A DNA stretch of 56,992 bases, taken from positions 1-56,992 of IMG/VR virus record IMGVR_UViG_3300032238_000317; one strand, 5' to 3'. Both the position numbers and the translations under genes were made by a program. Origin of the DNA: a virus. The notes under the pieces are model-generated. The model worked only from the letters and a program-made list of their open reading frames with translations, did not search any database and was not told where the DNA came from. Of this stretch, positions 1 through 7,070 are shown one piece after another. The stretch's first letter is position 1. The number at the start of each line of letters is the position of its first letter.

Positions 1-342
1 ATCCCTATCTTGACTATTATATTCCTTGCATCATATTATTATTTTACAACAAAATTTGCTGACTTAACAGATTTCAATATAATGAAGGAAAAAATATCAA
101 TAGTGCAAAAAGATATTTCTCTGTTACAACAGCAAGATATCTCTTCTGCAACTAAAATTACATTTATTGATACATTAGAAATGCGTTTGCGTGAATGTGA
201 AAGAAAAGTTAACTTGGTAGTAAGCAAAGACGATAGACCATTACCAAGTGATGTTACTATTGAATTAAAAGCAGAAATCAATATGCTTAAACTTGTTATC
301 GAAAATCTTAAGCAAGAAATAAAAAACACCCATTCAAAATGA
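1..342 (+). CDS. Partial membrane-anchored coiled-coil protein (5' end outside window)
   Basis: This is the only gene on the plus strand. The frame is open to the left edge, so the true start probably lies outside the window; a TTG at base 10 is the first alternative start codon seen. The first ~15 residues (IPILTIIFLASYYYF) form a hydrophobic segment like a single transmembrane anchor. The rest is polar, Lys/Glu-rich and likely helical or coiled-coil. It ends with TGA at 340-342 inside the stem-loop of the opposing terminator. The shape (one N-terminal anchor plus a helical tail) would fit an inner-membrane spanin or another small membrane protein, but no family was recognised. It is convergent with the long minus-strand operon. 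Confidence 0.55.
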   Translation: MPILTIIFLASYYYFTTKFADLTDFNIMKEKISIVQKDISLLQQQDISSATKITFIDTLEMRLRECERKVNLVVSKDDRPLPSDVTIELKAEINMLKLVIENLKQEIKNTHSK

Positions 343-351
343 ATGAGTGTT
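319..351 (-). terminator. Rho-independent terminator of the leftward operon
   Basis: Read on the minus strand, an 11-bp stem (325-335 with 341-351, one G-U pair) closes a 5-base loop and is followed directly by six T residues. On the plus strand the same hairpin has a C-A mismatch and no T run, so it is oriented for minus-strand transcription. It ends the transcript that carries the lipoprotein gene and overlaps the last codons of the convergent plus-strand gene. Confidence 0.85.
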
Positions 352-387
352 ACTAATACTATTCCCCCGTTTAATTAGATCTAAGCA

Positions 388-846
388 TCAGTTACTCGGG
401 GGATAGCAGGGATTTGCAGGATAATACATTCCACCATTATTGATGACGGGATTGTACCTGTACACATTGAGGTTTTGGGGAATCGGTGCTGCGCCAGGAG
501 TGGTTACACAGCCTGGAGTATAATAAAATGAATTGCAATAAGGGTAATAACCACCGTAACCGTAGCCACCGATTCCCCAACCTCCACCGTAATACCCACC
601 ATATCCGTAACCGTATCCGTAACCACCACCGCTGATGATGGTTGCGTTGTTAGCACCCTCCACTCCACCGACATTCAGATTGCCAGTGGTATTTGGATTG
701 TACCCGAATCCGTTACTCTTATTAACATAACGAACCACAGAACCATCGGGACGATGGATTTCTGTAACAATGTCAGTCTGCTGAGGCTGACATGCACAAA
801 GAGTGAACAGACAAAGAATAAGGATGGTATAAAGGATCTTCTTCAT
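388..846 (-). CDS. Gly/Tyr-rich phage lipoprotein
   Basis: A 152-residue predicted lipoprotein. The signal peptide has two lysines, a hydrophobic core (ILYTILILCLF) and a lipobox-like LCAC that places the lipidated Cys at residue 19. The mature part begins polar (residues 20-70) and continues with a Gly/Tyr-rich block at ~72-103 and a Pro/Asn/Tyr-rich tail. It is the last gene before the terminator and has its own consensus sigma70 promoter directly against the ATG. Phage lipoproteins expressed early often block receptors (superinfection exclusion, as T5 Llp); that role is inferred from architecture and promoter only, since no homologue was recognised. A virion or lysis role is also possible. 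Confidence 0.75.
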   Translation of the reverse strand: MKKILYTILILCLFTLCACQPQQTDIVTEIHRPDGSVVRYVNKSNGFGYNPNTTGNLNVGGVEGANNATIISGGGYGYGYGYGGYYGGGWGIGGYGYGGYYPYCNSFYYTPGCVTTPGAAPIPQNLNVYRYNPVINNGGMYYPANPCYPPSN

Positions 847-852
847 GTCCCT

Positions 853-880
853 ATTATACCATCCCTATCTCATCTGTCAA
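853..880 (-). promoter_or_regulatory. Consensus sigma70 promoter abutting the lipoprotein ATG
   Basis: Minus strand: TTGACA (880-875), 16-bp spacer, TATAAT (858-853), both hexamers perfect. The predicted +1, seven bases after the -10, is base 846, the A of the lipoprotein ATG, so the transcript would be leaderless or nearly so. Confidence 0.85.
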
Positions 881-886
881 GAGAAA

Positions 887-1024
887 TTATTGCTTGTTCC
901 AAGGCAATTTCTTGTTGATCCAGTTCCACAGTTGTGCGCCAATTAGCGAACCAGCGACAAATACTGTGATACTATAAAAAACTGTTCCGAGTGAACTTGC
1001 AAATACTGAATTGAAGTTTTCCAT
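887..1024 (-). CDS. 45-residue membrane protein
   Basis: A small ORF, MENFNSVFASSLGTV to NKQ, 45 codons plus TAA. AGGAGA lies about 6 bases before the ATG (1024-1022). A central hydrophobic stretch of ~20 residues (about 12-31: GTVFYSITVFVAGSLIGAQL) predicts one transmembrane helix, followed by a Trp/Lys-rich tail (WNWINKKLPW). It sits between the SpeD-like gene and the lipoprotein promoter. Its function is unknown; small phage membrane proteins of this type include holin-like and exclusion proteins. Confidence 0.7.
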   Translation of the reverse strand: MENFNSVFASSLGTVFYSITVFVAGSLIGAQLWNWINKKLPWNKQ

Positions 1025-1048
1025 ATGCTTTCTCCTTTCTTCTTAAAA

Positions 1049-1444
1049 TTAATTTACCTGTGAATAATTCTTTCCACGCTCCACGAAATGTTCTTCGAAC
1101 TGAGTAAACCCGAAGTACACTTTTGCAAAATCAAAAATAATTTGTGGATTGAATTTATTGCACGAATAAACATCAAGCGTAATAAAATGCGTTGGTTCAA
1201 TTGAATGAATCTGAATACCCGATTCGATCAGCGGAACCCAACCACTCACTCCCAACTTTTCGGGATAGAGTTCTTTACCGTTTTTGGTAGGTCCGTGAAT
1301 GACTATTGGTTGACTCATACGGGTCATACCAATCTCATCTACCAGTTTCTCTAGGAATCTGTAGGTGAGTTCCAAGTCATCTGCCGTACCAACTCGGCAA
1401 TTATACATGTCAAGTAAATATGAATATCCAAATGGTTTGCTCAT
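1049..1444 (-). CDS. speD: S-adenosylmethionine decarboxylase-like protein
   Basis: A 131-residue protein resembling prokaryotic SpeD, which makes decarboxylated AdoMet for spermidine synthesis using a self-generated pyruvoyl group. The key segment PLIESGIQIH (71-80) keeps the Glu-Ser pair where the proenzyme is cut (Ser75 would become pyruvoyl), His80, and Cys95 in DVYSC. The usual ESHISIH motif has Gly here instead of its first His. The start at 1444 forms an ATGA overlap with the stop of the upstream reductase gene, so it is preferred over an in-frame start 24 bases upstream. SpeD genes are known in T4-like cyanophages. Polyamine supply for DNA packaging is a reasonable but inferred purpose. 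Confidence 0.75.
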   Translation of the reverse strand: MSKPFGYSYLLDMYNCRVGTADDLELTYRFLEKLVDEIGMTRMSQPIVIHGPTKNGKELYPEKLGVSGWVPLIESGIQIHSIEPTHFITLDVYSCNKFNPQIIFDFAKVYFGFTQFEEHFVERGKNYSQVN

Positions 1445-3360
1445 GATGTTAGATCCACCAATTCGCACTTATCACCTGTGCAACTAAATGTCTGTGTTCC
1501 TGCGGTCTGATCTTCCTTCTCAAAATTCTGAAGGACAGTCCAATCCACATTCTTTGGCATCTTTGCCAAGAGTGCTTCATATTGTTCCTTCGTGCAATCC
1601 TGATAAGGTGCTTGCTTGTAACTGTGATCGGAATGCGGTAAGAATGAAATACCACTAATCTCGTCAAAGTGCTTATAGACCCATGCACCGACTTCCATCC
1701 ATTCATGTTCCTTTACAGTAATAGTAACGGATGGTTTATGCTCACACCAGTTGCGCTGATACACCAACCACAGTTCAAGTTGTTGAATTGCAGTCAAGTC
1801 ATTGCGAGTGACGCAACCATCTGGTGATTTCATCGGGAATGAAAATACCATTGTATGATCAGGTTTCATGACACAGGGTTCTGCGGGGAATCCAAGATCA
1901 ATCATCATCTTGCAAAGAGGATCCTTGCGATCTGCACGAACAGTACGAATGTAGTATTCGTTGTGACGAGCATGAATACCCGATGCAGCATCTACAAGTT
2001 GAGATACTGTACCTGATGGTTTTACACAAGTAATTGCAGCAGCAGGATTGATTCCGATTTGCTTCGCAAAATCCTTATTTACTTGAATTGCATAATGACG
2101 AAGATCCTTCAGAATTACTTCTGCTGCCTTTGCATCACGGAGTTCCTTGTTGTCCGTGATACCTGTCATTGAAACACCAAGAAGTGCTTCTTCTGTGCAG
2201 TTCTTTTCCCATTCAGATGACAGATAAGGGAAGTTTGTCAATGATGCTTGGAATGTACCAAGAATGGTTGCGAGTCTTACTTTGCGTTGCAATGAAGCAA
2301 GATTATCATCATGACGCACTACAACTTCAGTAAGATTGCAAAATTCACGGTCGCGTAGAATGATTTCACTGCAAGGATTTGTACCAAACTCATAGGATGA
2401 GTCGCGGCGATCTCCCAACTTAGCAACAGTTCGTCTACACGCATCACGATTGAAAATACCGCGTTCTCCGCTCTTTGACTTATAGAGGGAAACCCACTCA
2501 TCCATGAACACTCCTATTTCTGGTTTTTCTTTGTATGAGACACTGTTATTGGCCAATGCTCGCTGCGGATTGTCATTCCACCATGCTCCACTCTTTGCTT
2601 CTCGCATTCTTTCATCAGTGAGATTACTGAGTGATATAAGGGCAGATCTGCGGACACCTCCGACAACGACAATCTCCGCAATTTTACAGATAATGTCATG
2701 GCACTCAATGGAAGTGAGTTTGCGGCCTGCAGCTTTCTTAAAAGTGTCAATCGTGAAGCTAAACAAATCATCCAGCGGCGCTGGTCCTGATGCTCGACCT
2801 CCAAATGTCTTAAGTCGGGCGCCAGCAGGACGAACCTTTGATAGATCCCATTTTGGGATTTGCCCGCTAATGAGTAAGGATACAAGTTCTTTGTATGACT
2901 TAGCCCAACCAGCCTTAGAGTCCTGCACCACAATAGTAGTGTCCGATGGAGTGAATTCTTCTGCGATTGTAGGAAGTTTCTCAACATACTGCCTCTCCAC
3001 GCTAAATCCAACGCCAGTACCGCACATCAATATGTATAGGATTTCATCAAAAGCACGAACACGATTGACTGCAACATATGAACAATTATATCCTGCTGTG
3101 TTGTCTCGTTGAAGTGCTTCGCCCGCAGTCATTAAAGATCTCATGCTGGGCATGATCTCAAGATTTAAAACTGCATTAAAGAGTTCTTTCTCTAGTTCGG
3201 GACTCAATTCGTAATTTTGGTTATTCTTCAGATGCTCACGAAAGAAATTAAAATATCGTTGAACGGTTTCTTTCCATGTCTCGCGTCTATTTTCACTTTC
3301 AATCCATCTTGAATAACGACTAAGATGAATGAAATCCTGATAGAGTGTTGGTAAACTCAT
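1441..3360 (-). CDS. nrdJ: Adenosylcobalamin-dependent (class II) ribonucleotide reductase
   Basis: A 639-residue reductase that converts ribonucleotides to deoxyribonucleotides, of the monomeric B12-dependent triphosphate-reductase type. Visible residues are Cys93 (GYNCSYV) and Cys341 (REFCNLT), a candidate redox pair; NPCSEI at 328-333 with the thiyl-radical Cys330 and Glu332; KPSGTVSQ near residue 449; and a C-terminal CTGDKC pair (627/632) that shuttles reducing equivalents. No separate small subunit is present in the window, as expected for class II. At 639 residues it is shorter than the ~739 of the Lactobacillus enzyme. A sigma70/late-type promoter lies upstream, and it is translationally coupled to the SpeD-like gene. 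Confidence 0.9.
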   Translation of the reverse strand: MSLPTLYQDFIHLSRYSRWIESENRRETWKETVQRYFNFFREHLKNNQNYELSPELEKELFNAVLNLEIMPSMRSLMTAGEALQRDNTAGYNCSYVAVNRVRAFDEILYILMCGTGVGFSVERQYVEKLPTIAEEFTPSDTTIVVQDSKAGWAKSYKELVSLLISGQIPKWDLSKVRPAGARLKTFGGRASGPAPLDDLFSFTIDTFKKAAGRKLTSIECHDIICKIAEIVVVGGVRRSALISLSNLTDERMREAKSGAWWNDNPQRALANNSVSYKEKPEIGVFMDEWVSLYKSKSGERGIFNRDACRRTVAKLGDRRDSSYEFGTNPCSEIILRDREFCNLTEVVVRHDDNLASLQRKVRLATILGTFQASLTNFPYLSSEWEKNCTEEALLGVSMTGITDNKELRDAKAAEVILKDLRHYAIQVNKDFAKQIGINPAAAITCVKPSGTVSQLVDAASGIHARHNEYYIRTVRADRKDPLCKMMIDLGFPAEPCVMKPDHTMVFSFPMKSPDGCVTRNDLTAIQQLELWLVYQRNWCEHKPSVTITVKEHEWMEVGAWVYKHFDEISGISFLPHSDHSYKQAPYQDCTKEQYEALLAKMPKNVDWTVLQNFEKEDQTAGTQTFSCTGDKCELVDLTS

Positions 3361-3407
3361 ATAATAAAAACTCCTAATGATTATGTACTTGATTTAGTTG
3401 GTGAGGA

Positions 3408-3438
3408 TATTTATACCACAACCGATATTGCTTGTCAA
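3408..3438 (-). promoter_or_regulatory. Composite promoter before nrdJ: sigma70 -35/-10 with embedded late box
   Basis: TTGACA (3438-3433), 17-bp spacer, TATAAA (3415-3410), which is also the start of a perfect TATAAATA late box (3415-3408). The leader to the nrdJ ATG is about 43 bases and holds AGGAG (rc of ctcct at 3371-3375). Confidence 0.75.
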
Positions 3439-3445
3439 CTTTCTT

Positions 3446-4606
3446 TTAGAAAGATCCACAATCAATTGGCGATGTAAGACCACCGCCAGTAATTGTCAAG
3501 TCAATATGATTATTTTGTTCCGTCACAGTAACACTATCACCAATAAAATTTAGTGATCGTATTGCTTTTGAAACTTTTTGTCCATCTTTATAAAGTGCAA
3601 CATTACCTCCACCAGATCCTTGTGCTGCACTTCCTTTTGTTGCATTACCTATTAAGTCTTCAAAGAACTTTTGTTCTACGCTTAATGTTTTATCTTTTAA
3701 TTTTAAAGGATAAGTTGCTACTGCGACTCCTACATCTCCAGTATCACCTTTGTCTCCTTTTTCACCAGCAGGACCAGGTTCTCCCTGATCTCCTTTTTCG
3801 CCCTGTAGTCCCATCGGACCTGGCGCACCATTTGCACCAGCAGGACCAATTGGTCCGATTTCACCTTGAAGTCCTTGTGGGCCCTGAGGACCAATTTCAC
3901 CTTGATCCCCCTTATCTCCTTTTTCACCCTGAAGTCCTTGTGGACCTTGAGGTCCAATTGGACCCCTTTCTCCGTTTAATCCCGCTGGTCCCTGTTCTCC
4001 TGCAATACCTTGGAGTCCTTGTGGACCTGATTCTCCCTGTTCCCCACGATCTCCTTTAGCACCTGTTTCTCCACGGGGTCCTTCTGGTCCGATTGGGCCT
4101 GGTTCTCCGCGTTCACCGCGTTCTCCCACATCACCCTTATCTCCCTTGTCGCCTCTTTCACCTTTTGCGCCTGTAGGGCCAGTTGCGCCAATAAGTCCTT
4201 GTATTCCTCGTTCTCCGCGTTCACCTTTATCTCCTTGTACGATGATTCTCTCAACTATAACACGCTCGGCAGTAGGGTAGGCTTGACTTGCCTGAGGTTC
4301 CTTCACCTCGTTGACACTTGGAGGGGTTGCTAGTGGAATCAGTTCAAATAATTCATCTATAATGCGTGGGCCAGCATGGAGACAGATCTTATTATTATTA
4401 GAATCACGAAGTCCATATTCGCCAATACCACCCATGAAAATGGGATCACATTCCTCGTCAATAGGAATTAATGTAAAAGAGTCACCTTTATTATAACCCT
4501 GAATGTCATGTAGCAATTTGAGTTGATTGCCAATAGAATACTTCCCAGTACTTAACTTTACTGGACGGACAGAAGATTCTTTAAGGTAACTTTTAAACTT
4601 ATCCAT
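3446..4606 (-). CDS. Collagen-like virion protein
   Basis: A 386-residue protein. The N-terminal part (1-124) holds no repeats. It is followed by 56 uninterrupted Gly-X-Y triplets at 125-292, rich in KGD, KGE, RGE and PQG, which can support a triple helix without hydroxyproline. The C-terminal ~90 residues (DGQKVSKAIRSLNFIGDSVTVTE and a GGG segment) look like a trimer-forming cap of fibre type. Such proteins are usually fibres or capsid decorations. No Shine-Dalgarno is visible before the ATG (upstream is A/T only), so expression may depend on coupling to thyX, whose stop is 10 bases upstream. It lies apart from the main tail-fibre module. Confidence 0.8.
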   Translation of the reverse strand: MDKFKSYLKESSVRPVKLSTGKYSIGNQLKLLHDIQGYNKGDSFTLIPIDEECDPIFMGGIGEYGLRDSNNNKICLHAGPRIIDELFELIPLATPPSVNEVKEPQASQAYPTAERVIVERIIVQGDKGERGERGIQGLIGATGPTGAKGERGDKGDKGDVGERGERGEPGPIGPEGPRGETGAKGDRGEQGESGPQGLQGIAGEQGPAGLNGERGPIGPQGPQGLQGEKGDKGDQGEIGPQGPQGLQGEIGPIGPAGANGAPGPMGLQGEKGDQGEPGPAGEKGDKGDTGDVGVAVATYPLKLKDKTLSVEQKFFEDLIGNATKGSAAQGSGGGNVALYKDGQKVSKAIRSLNFIGDSVTVTEQNNHIDLTITGGGLTSPIDCGSF

Positions 4607-4615
4607 TTATATTAT

Positions 4616-5317
4616 TTATTTGGTTAGAACATCCCATGAAACGGGAAATAGGGGTGCAATTATTTTACCAATTGCATTTGCATATTGCTGAACTTCCCAT
4701 TGTGCGTGTGGATCCATTCTCTGCTTATATACTCGCGCATAAGCAGCAAGGGAACCCGTCCAATACCATTCCGTGTATGCTCCCTGCGGTAAAACGAATC
4801 GTGCTTGTTCAGGAGCAATACCTTTACTTAGTAGTCTATTATAGGTATCCAATGCTTCATTTACAATAAAACTATAAGCAATATTGCAAAGATTATATTC
4901 ATCGCTTCCTAGTGGTACAGGTGCTTCGGAACCTTGCTTTGCTCCATTTATGGGTTTTGATCTCCACATTGGATTGTAAAATTCAGGTTCATTGCTCACA
5001 TATCTGCGCGACACTTCGTTCTCCACAAATCCAACTTTGTGTTTAAAAAGTTGAGTACGAATAGAAATTGGAGCCTTGATACGCAAAGTAATTTGCGGAT
5101 GTGCAAATGGAGTCCAATGCTTGTGTTCTGCTAGGTACTTAATTAGTTTCTTGTCCTTCTCGGACATGACATTTTTAGTACCATCGGGAGTTTCGATTGT
5201 TTCTAATTCGCTTTCCTTTGCAAAAGAAACTCTAGCAGCATTAACCACCATGAGATCATCTCCCATGTGTGCGACATAATCAACCGAACCTTTATCCAAC
5301 ACTTTCACATTAAACAT
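4616..5317 (-). CDS. thyX: Flavin-dependent thymidylate synthase
   Basis: A 233-residue ThyX, which makes dTMP from dUMP using FAD and methylene-tetrahydrofolate. The start MFNVKVLDK at 5317 is preferred over an in-frame start 54 bases upstream because GGAGG lies 9 bases before it. The signature region reads KHKVGFVENEVSRRY (92-106). It corresponds to the classical RHR-X7-S motif but has Lys for both Arg and one extra residue before the Ser. It overlaps the upstream gene by 8 bases. Together with dUTPase and NrdJ it completes a dNTP supply pathway. I recall a similar KHK/KHQ form in other large phages, so activity is likely. Confidence 0.88.
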   Translation of the reverse strand: MFNVKVLDKGSVDYVAHMGDDLMVVNAARVSFAKESELETIETPDGTKNVMSEKDKKLIKYLAEHKHWTPFAHPQITLRIKAPISIRTQLFKHKVGFVENEVSRRYVSNEPEFYNPMWRSKPINGAKQGSEAPVPLGSDEYNLCNIAYSFIVNEALDTYNRLLSKGIAPEQARFVLPQGAYTEWYWTGSLAAYARVYKQRMDPHAQWEVQQYANAIGKIIAPLFPVSWDVLTK

Positions 5318-5897
5318 TATCCTGTTCCTCCATGCAACGAATGTAATACTGATAGATATCAGATTTTTCACTCAGGTTGTTCAGAAGAATATCTGTATAT
5401 TGCTTTTGGAATTCTTTGTTTTGAACACAAGTTATTGCAACATTAGTATAATTCATCCAATCCTCGTCATCAAATTCATTAAACTTGAACTTATGCTCAC
5501 ATAGAATGAACATCTTTAGATCATTTTCATAACCAAAAGGATCGTCTGGTGTATTGCCTGTTTTCTCAAGCCATTTAAGCATGATGCTTGCAGTTGGCAA
5601 CTTACTGTTTTCTTCTACAAAGTCCAAATACTCATCTCTAGTTTCTTCGATATCAAGAGCAAGTTCTTTGATAAAGATAGTCTGTGACAAAAGATTTGTA
5701 AGGATAATTTGCGGAGTCTTCTCTTCCGCATAATTGAAAGTAACATTTCCACTTGCGGCAAAAGACTTTGCATAATCAACTGCACGGGTCCAAAGATCAG
5801 GATCCATTTGCTTGATATAGTCAGAGAATAGAGTATTAAATTCAATGACTGCTTGCATTACATTCTGTTCGTAGTTTTCGTAATCTTCGGGATTCAT
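5310..5897 (-). CDS. Conserved hypothetical acidic protein between primase and thyX
   Basis: A 195-residue protein starting MNPEDYENYEQ. This ATG overlaps the primase stop as ATGA, so it is preferred over an in-frame TTG 12 bases upstream. It is acidic and predicted mostly helical, with many Glu/Asp/Tyr and no signal peptide, membrane segment or recognised motif. Its position inside the replication operon suggests an accessory role in DNA synthesis or nucleotide metabolism; that is inference from context only. Confidence 0.7.
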   Translation of the reverse strand: MNPEDYENYEQNVMQAVIEFNTLFSDYIKQMDPDLWTRAVDYAKSFAASGNVTFNYAEEKTPQIILTNLLSQTIFIKELALDIEETRDEYLDFVEENSKLPTASIMLKWLEKTGNTPDDPFGYENDLKMFILCEHKFKFNEFDDEDWMNYTNVAITCVQNKEFQKQYTDILLNNLSEKSDIYQYYIRCMEEQDNV

Positions 5898-6904
5898 ACT
5901 TTTTTCCAAGTGTTAAGTTTTAGTTTTGCTTCAAGACCATTGCACGAATTTTGTTGCATGATCGTTGATATTTCGATTGGAGACATACCCGCAAGAACCA
6001 TGTCATTTACATCTTTCTCTTTGACTGATTCTGGCCAGATTACAATGTCTCGTTTTGCTTCGATCAATTTCTGCATCTGTTCAACGACTGCTTCGTTACG
6101 AGGTTCGTTGTCAACTGCAAATATGATTTTCTTTCCTCTAATTGCCTTTGGTATGCACCCTGTGTTATTGATGCCCACCATAGCGACACAATTAGGCAAG
6201 AATAAAGAGTCCAACGGGCCTTCGACAACAAGTATTGTCTCTGAATTGAAACTCTGCTCGAGCCCGTACCATAATCTTTCAACATCTTTGTCCAACTTTA
6301 TTGTAATGTAACGCAAATGATGATCCTCAAGGGTTCGTCCTTGAACACCTATCAGTCCACCCTTCGCATTGAAGATAGGAATGATAAGTCTTTTATCCTT
6401 TGGTACATTGGTAGCAGTCGGATCTATTTCTTTTAACCAAGCATCAAAGTTTTCGACATAGTACAAACGAGAATAGGCAGATTCGGGAATCTTTCTACTC
6501 TTCACATATGTTAAACACATATGATTTTCATCAAGAGTATCAAGTCGTTGAGCAGTACCCATGTCCTTACGGAATACTGGTTTCTCAAACTTGAACTCGG
6601 GTTTTGTATAGTTAGAATGACCTGTTTCGCCTTCCTTCCAACGATCAAGCGAATATTGCTTGCAGAGAGAAGGAGAAACAATTTCTAAAAATCTATACAG
6701 AGTATGAGATGCACCGCAATTGTGGCAACAGAAGAACATATCGTTCTTCTTGGAAAAGAAATATCCACGAGCCTTTGACTTGCTCTTGTCGGAATCGCCA
6801 CAAATCGGGCAACGAAAATTGGCAAGGTTGTCCTTCTTCCACTTGAATTTCTCAAGCATCGGGGACACCATGCCAATAAACTTTTTGTCAATTATTATAG
6901 ACAT
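5894..6904 (-). CDS. gp61: DNA primase (T4 gp61-like)
   Basis: A 336-residue primase subunit that lays down RNA primers for lagging-strand synthesis with the gp41 helicase. An N-terminal zinc ribbon is visible: CPIC at 32-35 and C60-HNC63. A TOPRIM-type segment (ILVVEGPLDSLFL) carries the metal-binding Glu near residue 233, followed by IIFAVDNEP with its Asp. The length matches T4 gp61 (342 residues). It overlaps the small upstream ORF by 17 bases and the downstream gene by 4. Confidence 0.9.
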   Translation of the reverse strand: MSIIIDKKFIGMVSPMLEKFKWKKDNLANFRCPICGDSDKSKSKARGYFFSKKNDMFFCCHNCGASHTLYRFLEIVSPSLCKQYSLDRWKEGETGHSNYTKPEFKFEKPVFRKDMGTAQRLDTLDENHMCLTYVKSRKIPESAYSRLYYVENFDAWLKEIDPTATNVPKDKRLIIPIFNAKGGLIGVQGRTLEDHHLRYITIKLDKDVERLWYGLEQSFNSETILVVEGPLDSLFLPNCVAMVGINNTGCIPKAIRGKKIIFAVDNEPRNEAVVEQMQKLIEAKRDIVIWPESVKEKDVNDMVLAGMSPIEISTIMQQNSCNGLEAKLKLNTWKKV

Positions 6905-7070
6905 TCTTAGGTGCGAGTCCGCTCATTGTGTGATTCCACCATGCTTCCCACTCGGGAAGATCTTCATCCCGCACGAACGGGAGATCATTGTGGCGTTGCT
7001 CAACTGTGCGAGTATCATTGTCACGAATAAACTGAACTTGCTTGTAAACGATTTCTTCACTCTGCTTCAT
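6888..7070 (-). CDS. Small hypothetical protein between helicase and primase
   Basis: A 60-residue ORF ([11 protein letters not shown] to NVYNN). It starts inside the last codons of the helicase gene and ends inside the first codons of primase, the tight spacing of a real operon member. It is charged, with Trp-rich EWEAWWNHTM in the second half. No family was recognised; a primosome accessory is possible from position alone. Confidence 0.65.
   Translation of the reverse strand: MKQSEEIVYKQVQFIRDNDTRTVEQRHNDLPFVRDEDLPEWEAWWNHTMSGLAPKNVYNN

Noticed and set aside
2504-3112. Plus-strand ORF of 202 codons opposite nrdJ
   Set aside because: It lies wholly inside a well-supported gene, has no ribosome binding site and reads as low-quality protein; an antisense shadow.
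3416-3455. Hairpin CTTTCT-AAA-AGAAAG after the collagen-like gene as terminator
   Set aside because: The stem is short and A/T-rich with no T run on the minus strand; it runs directly into the -35 of the nrdJ promoter.
3553-4059. Plus-strand Leu/Val/Gln-rich ORF opposite the collagen-like repeats
   Set aside because: Produced by the periodic Gly-X-Y codons on the other strand.
4607-4614. AT-rich TATAAATG at the start of the collagen-like gene as a late box
   Set aside because: The ATG lies inside the box, so transcription from it would start downstream of the start codon.
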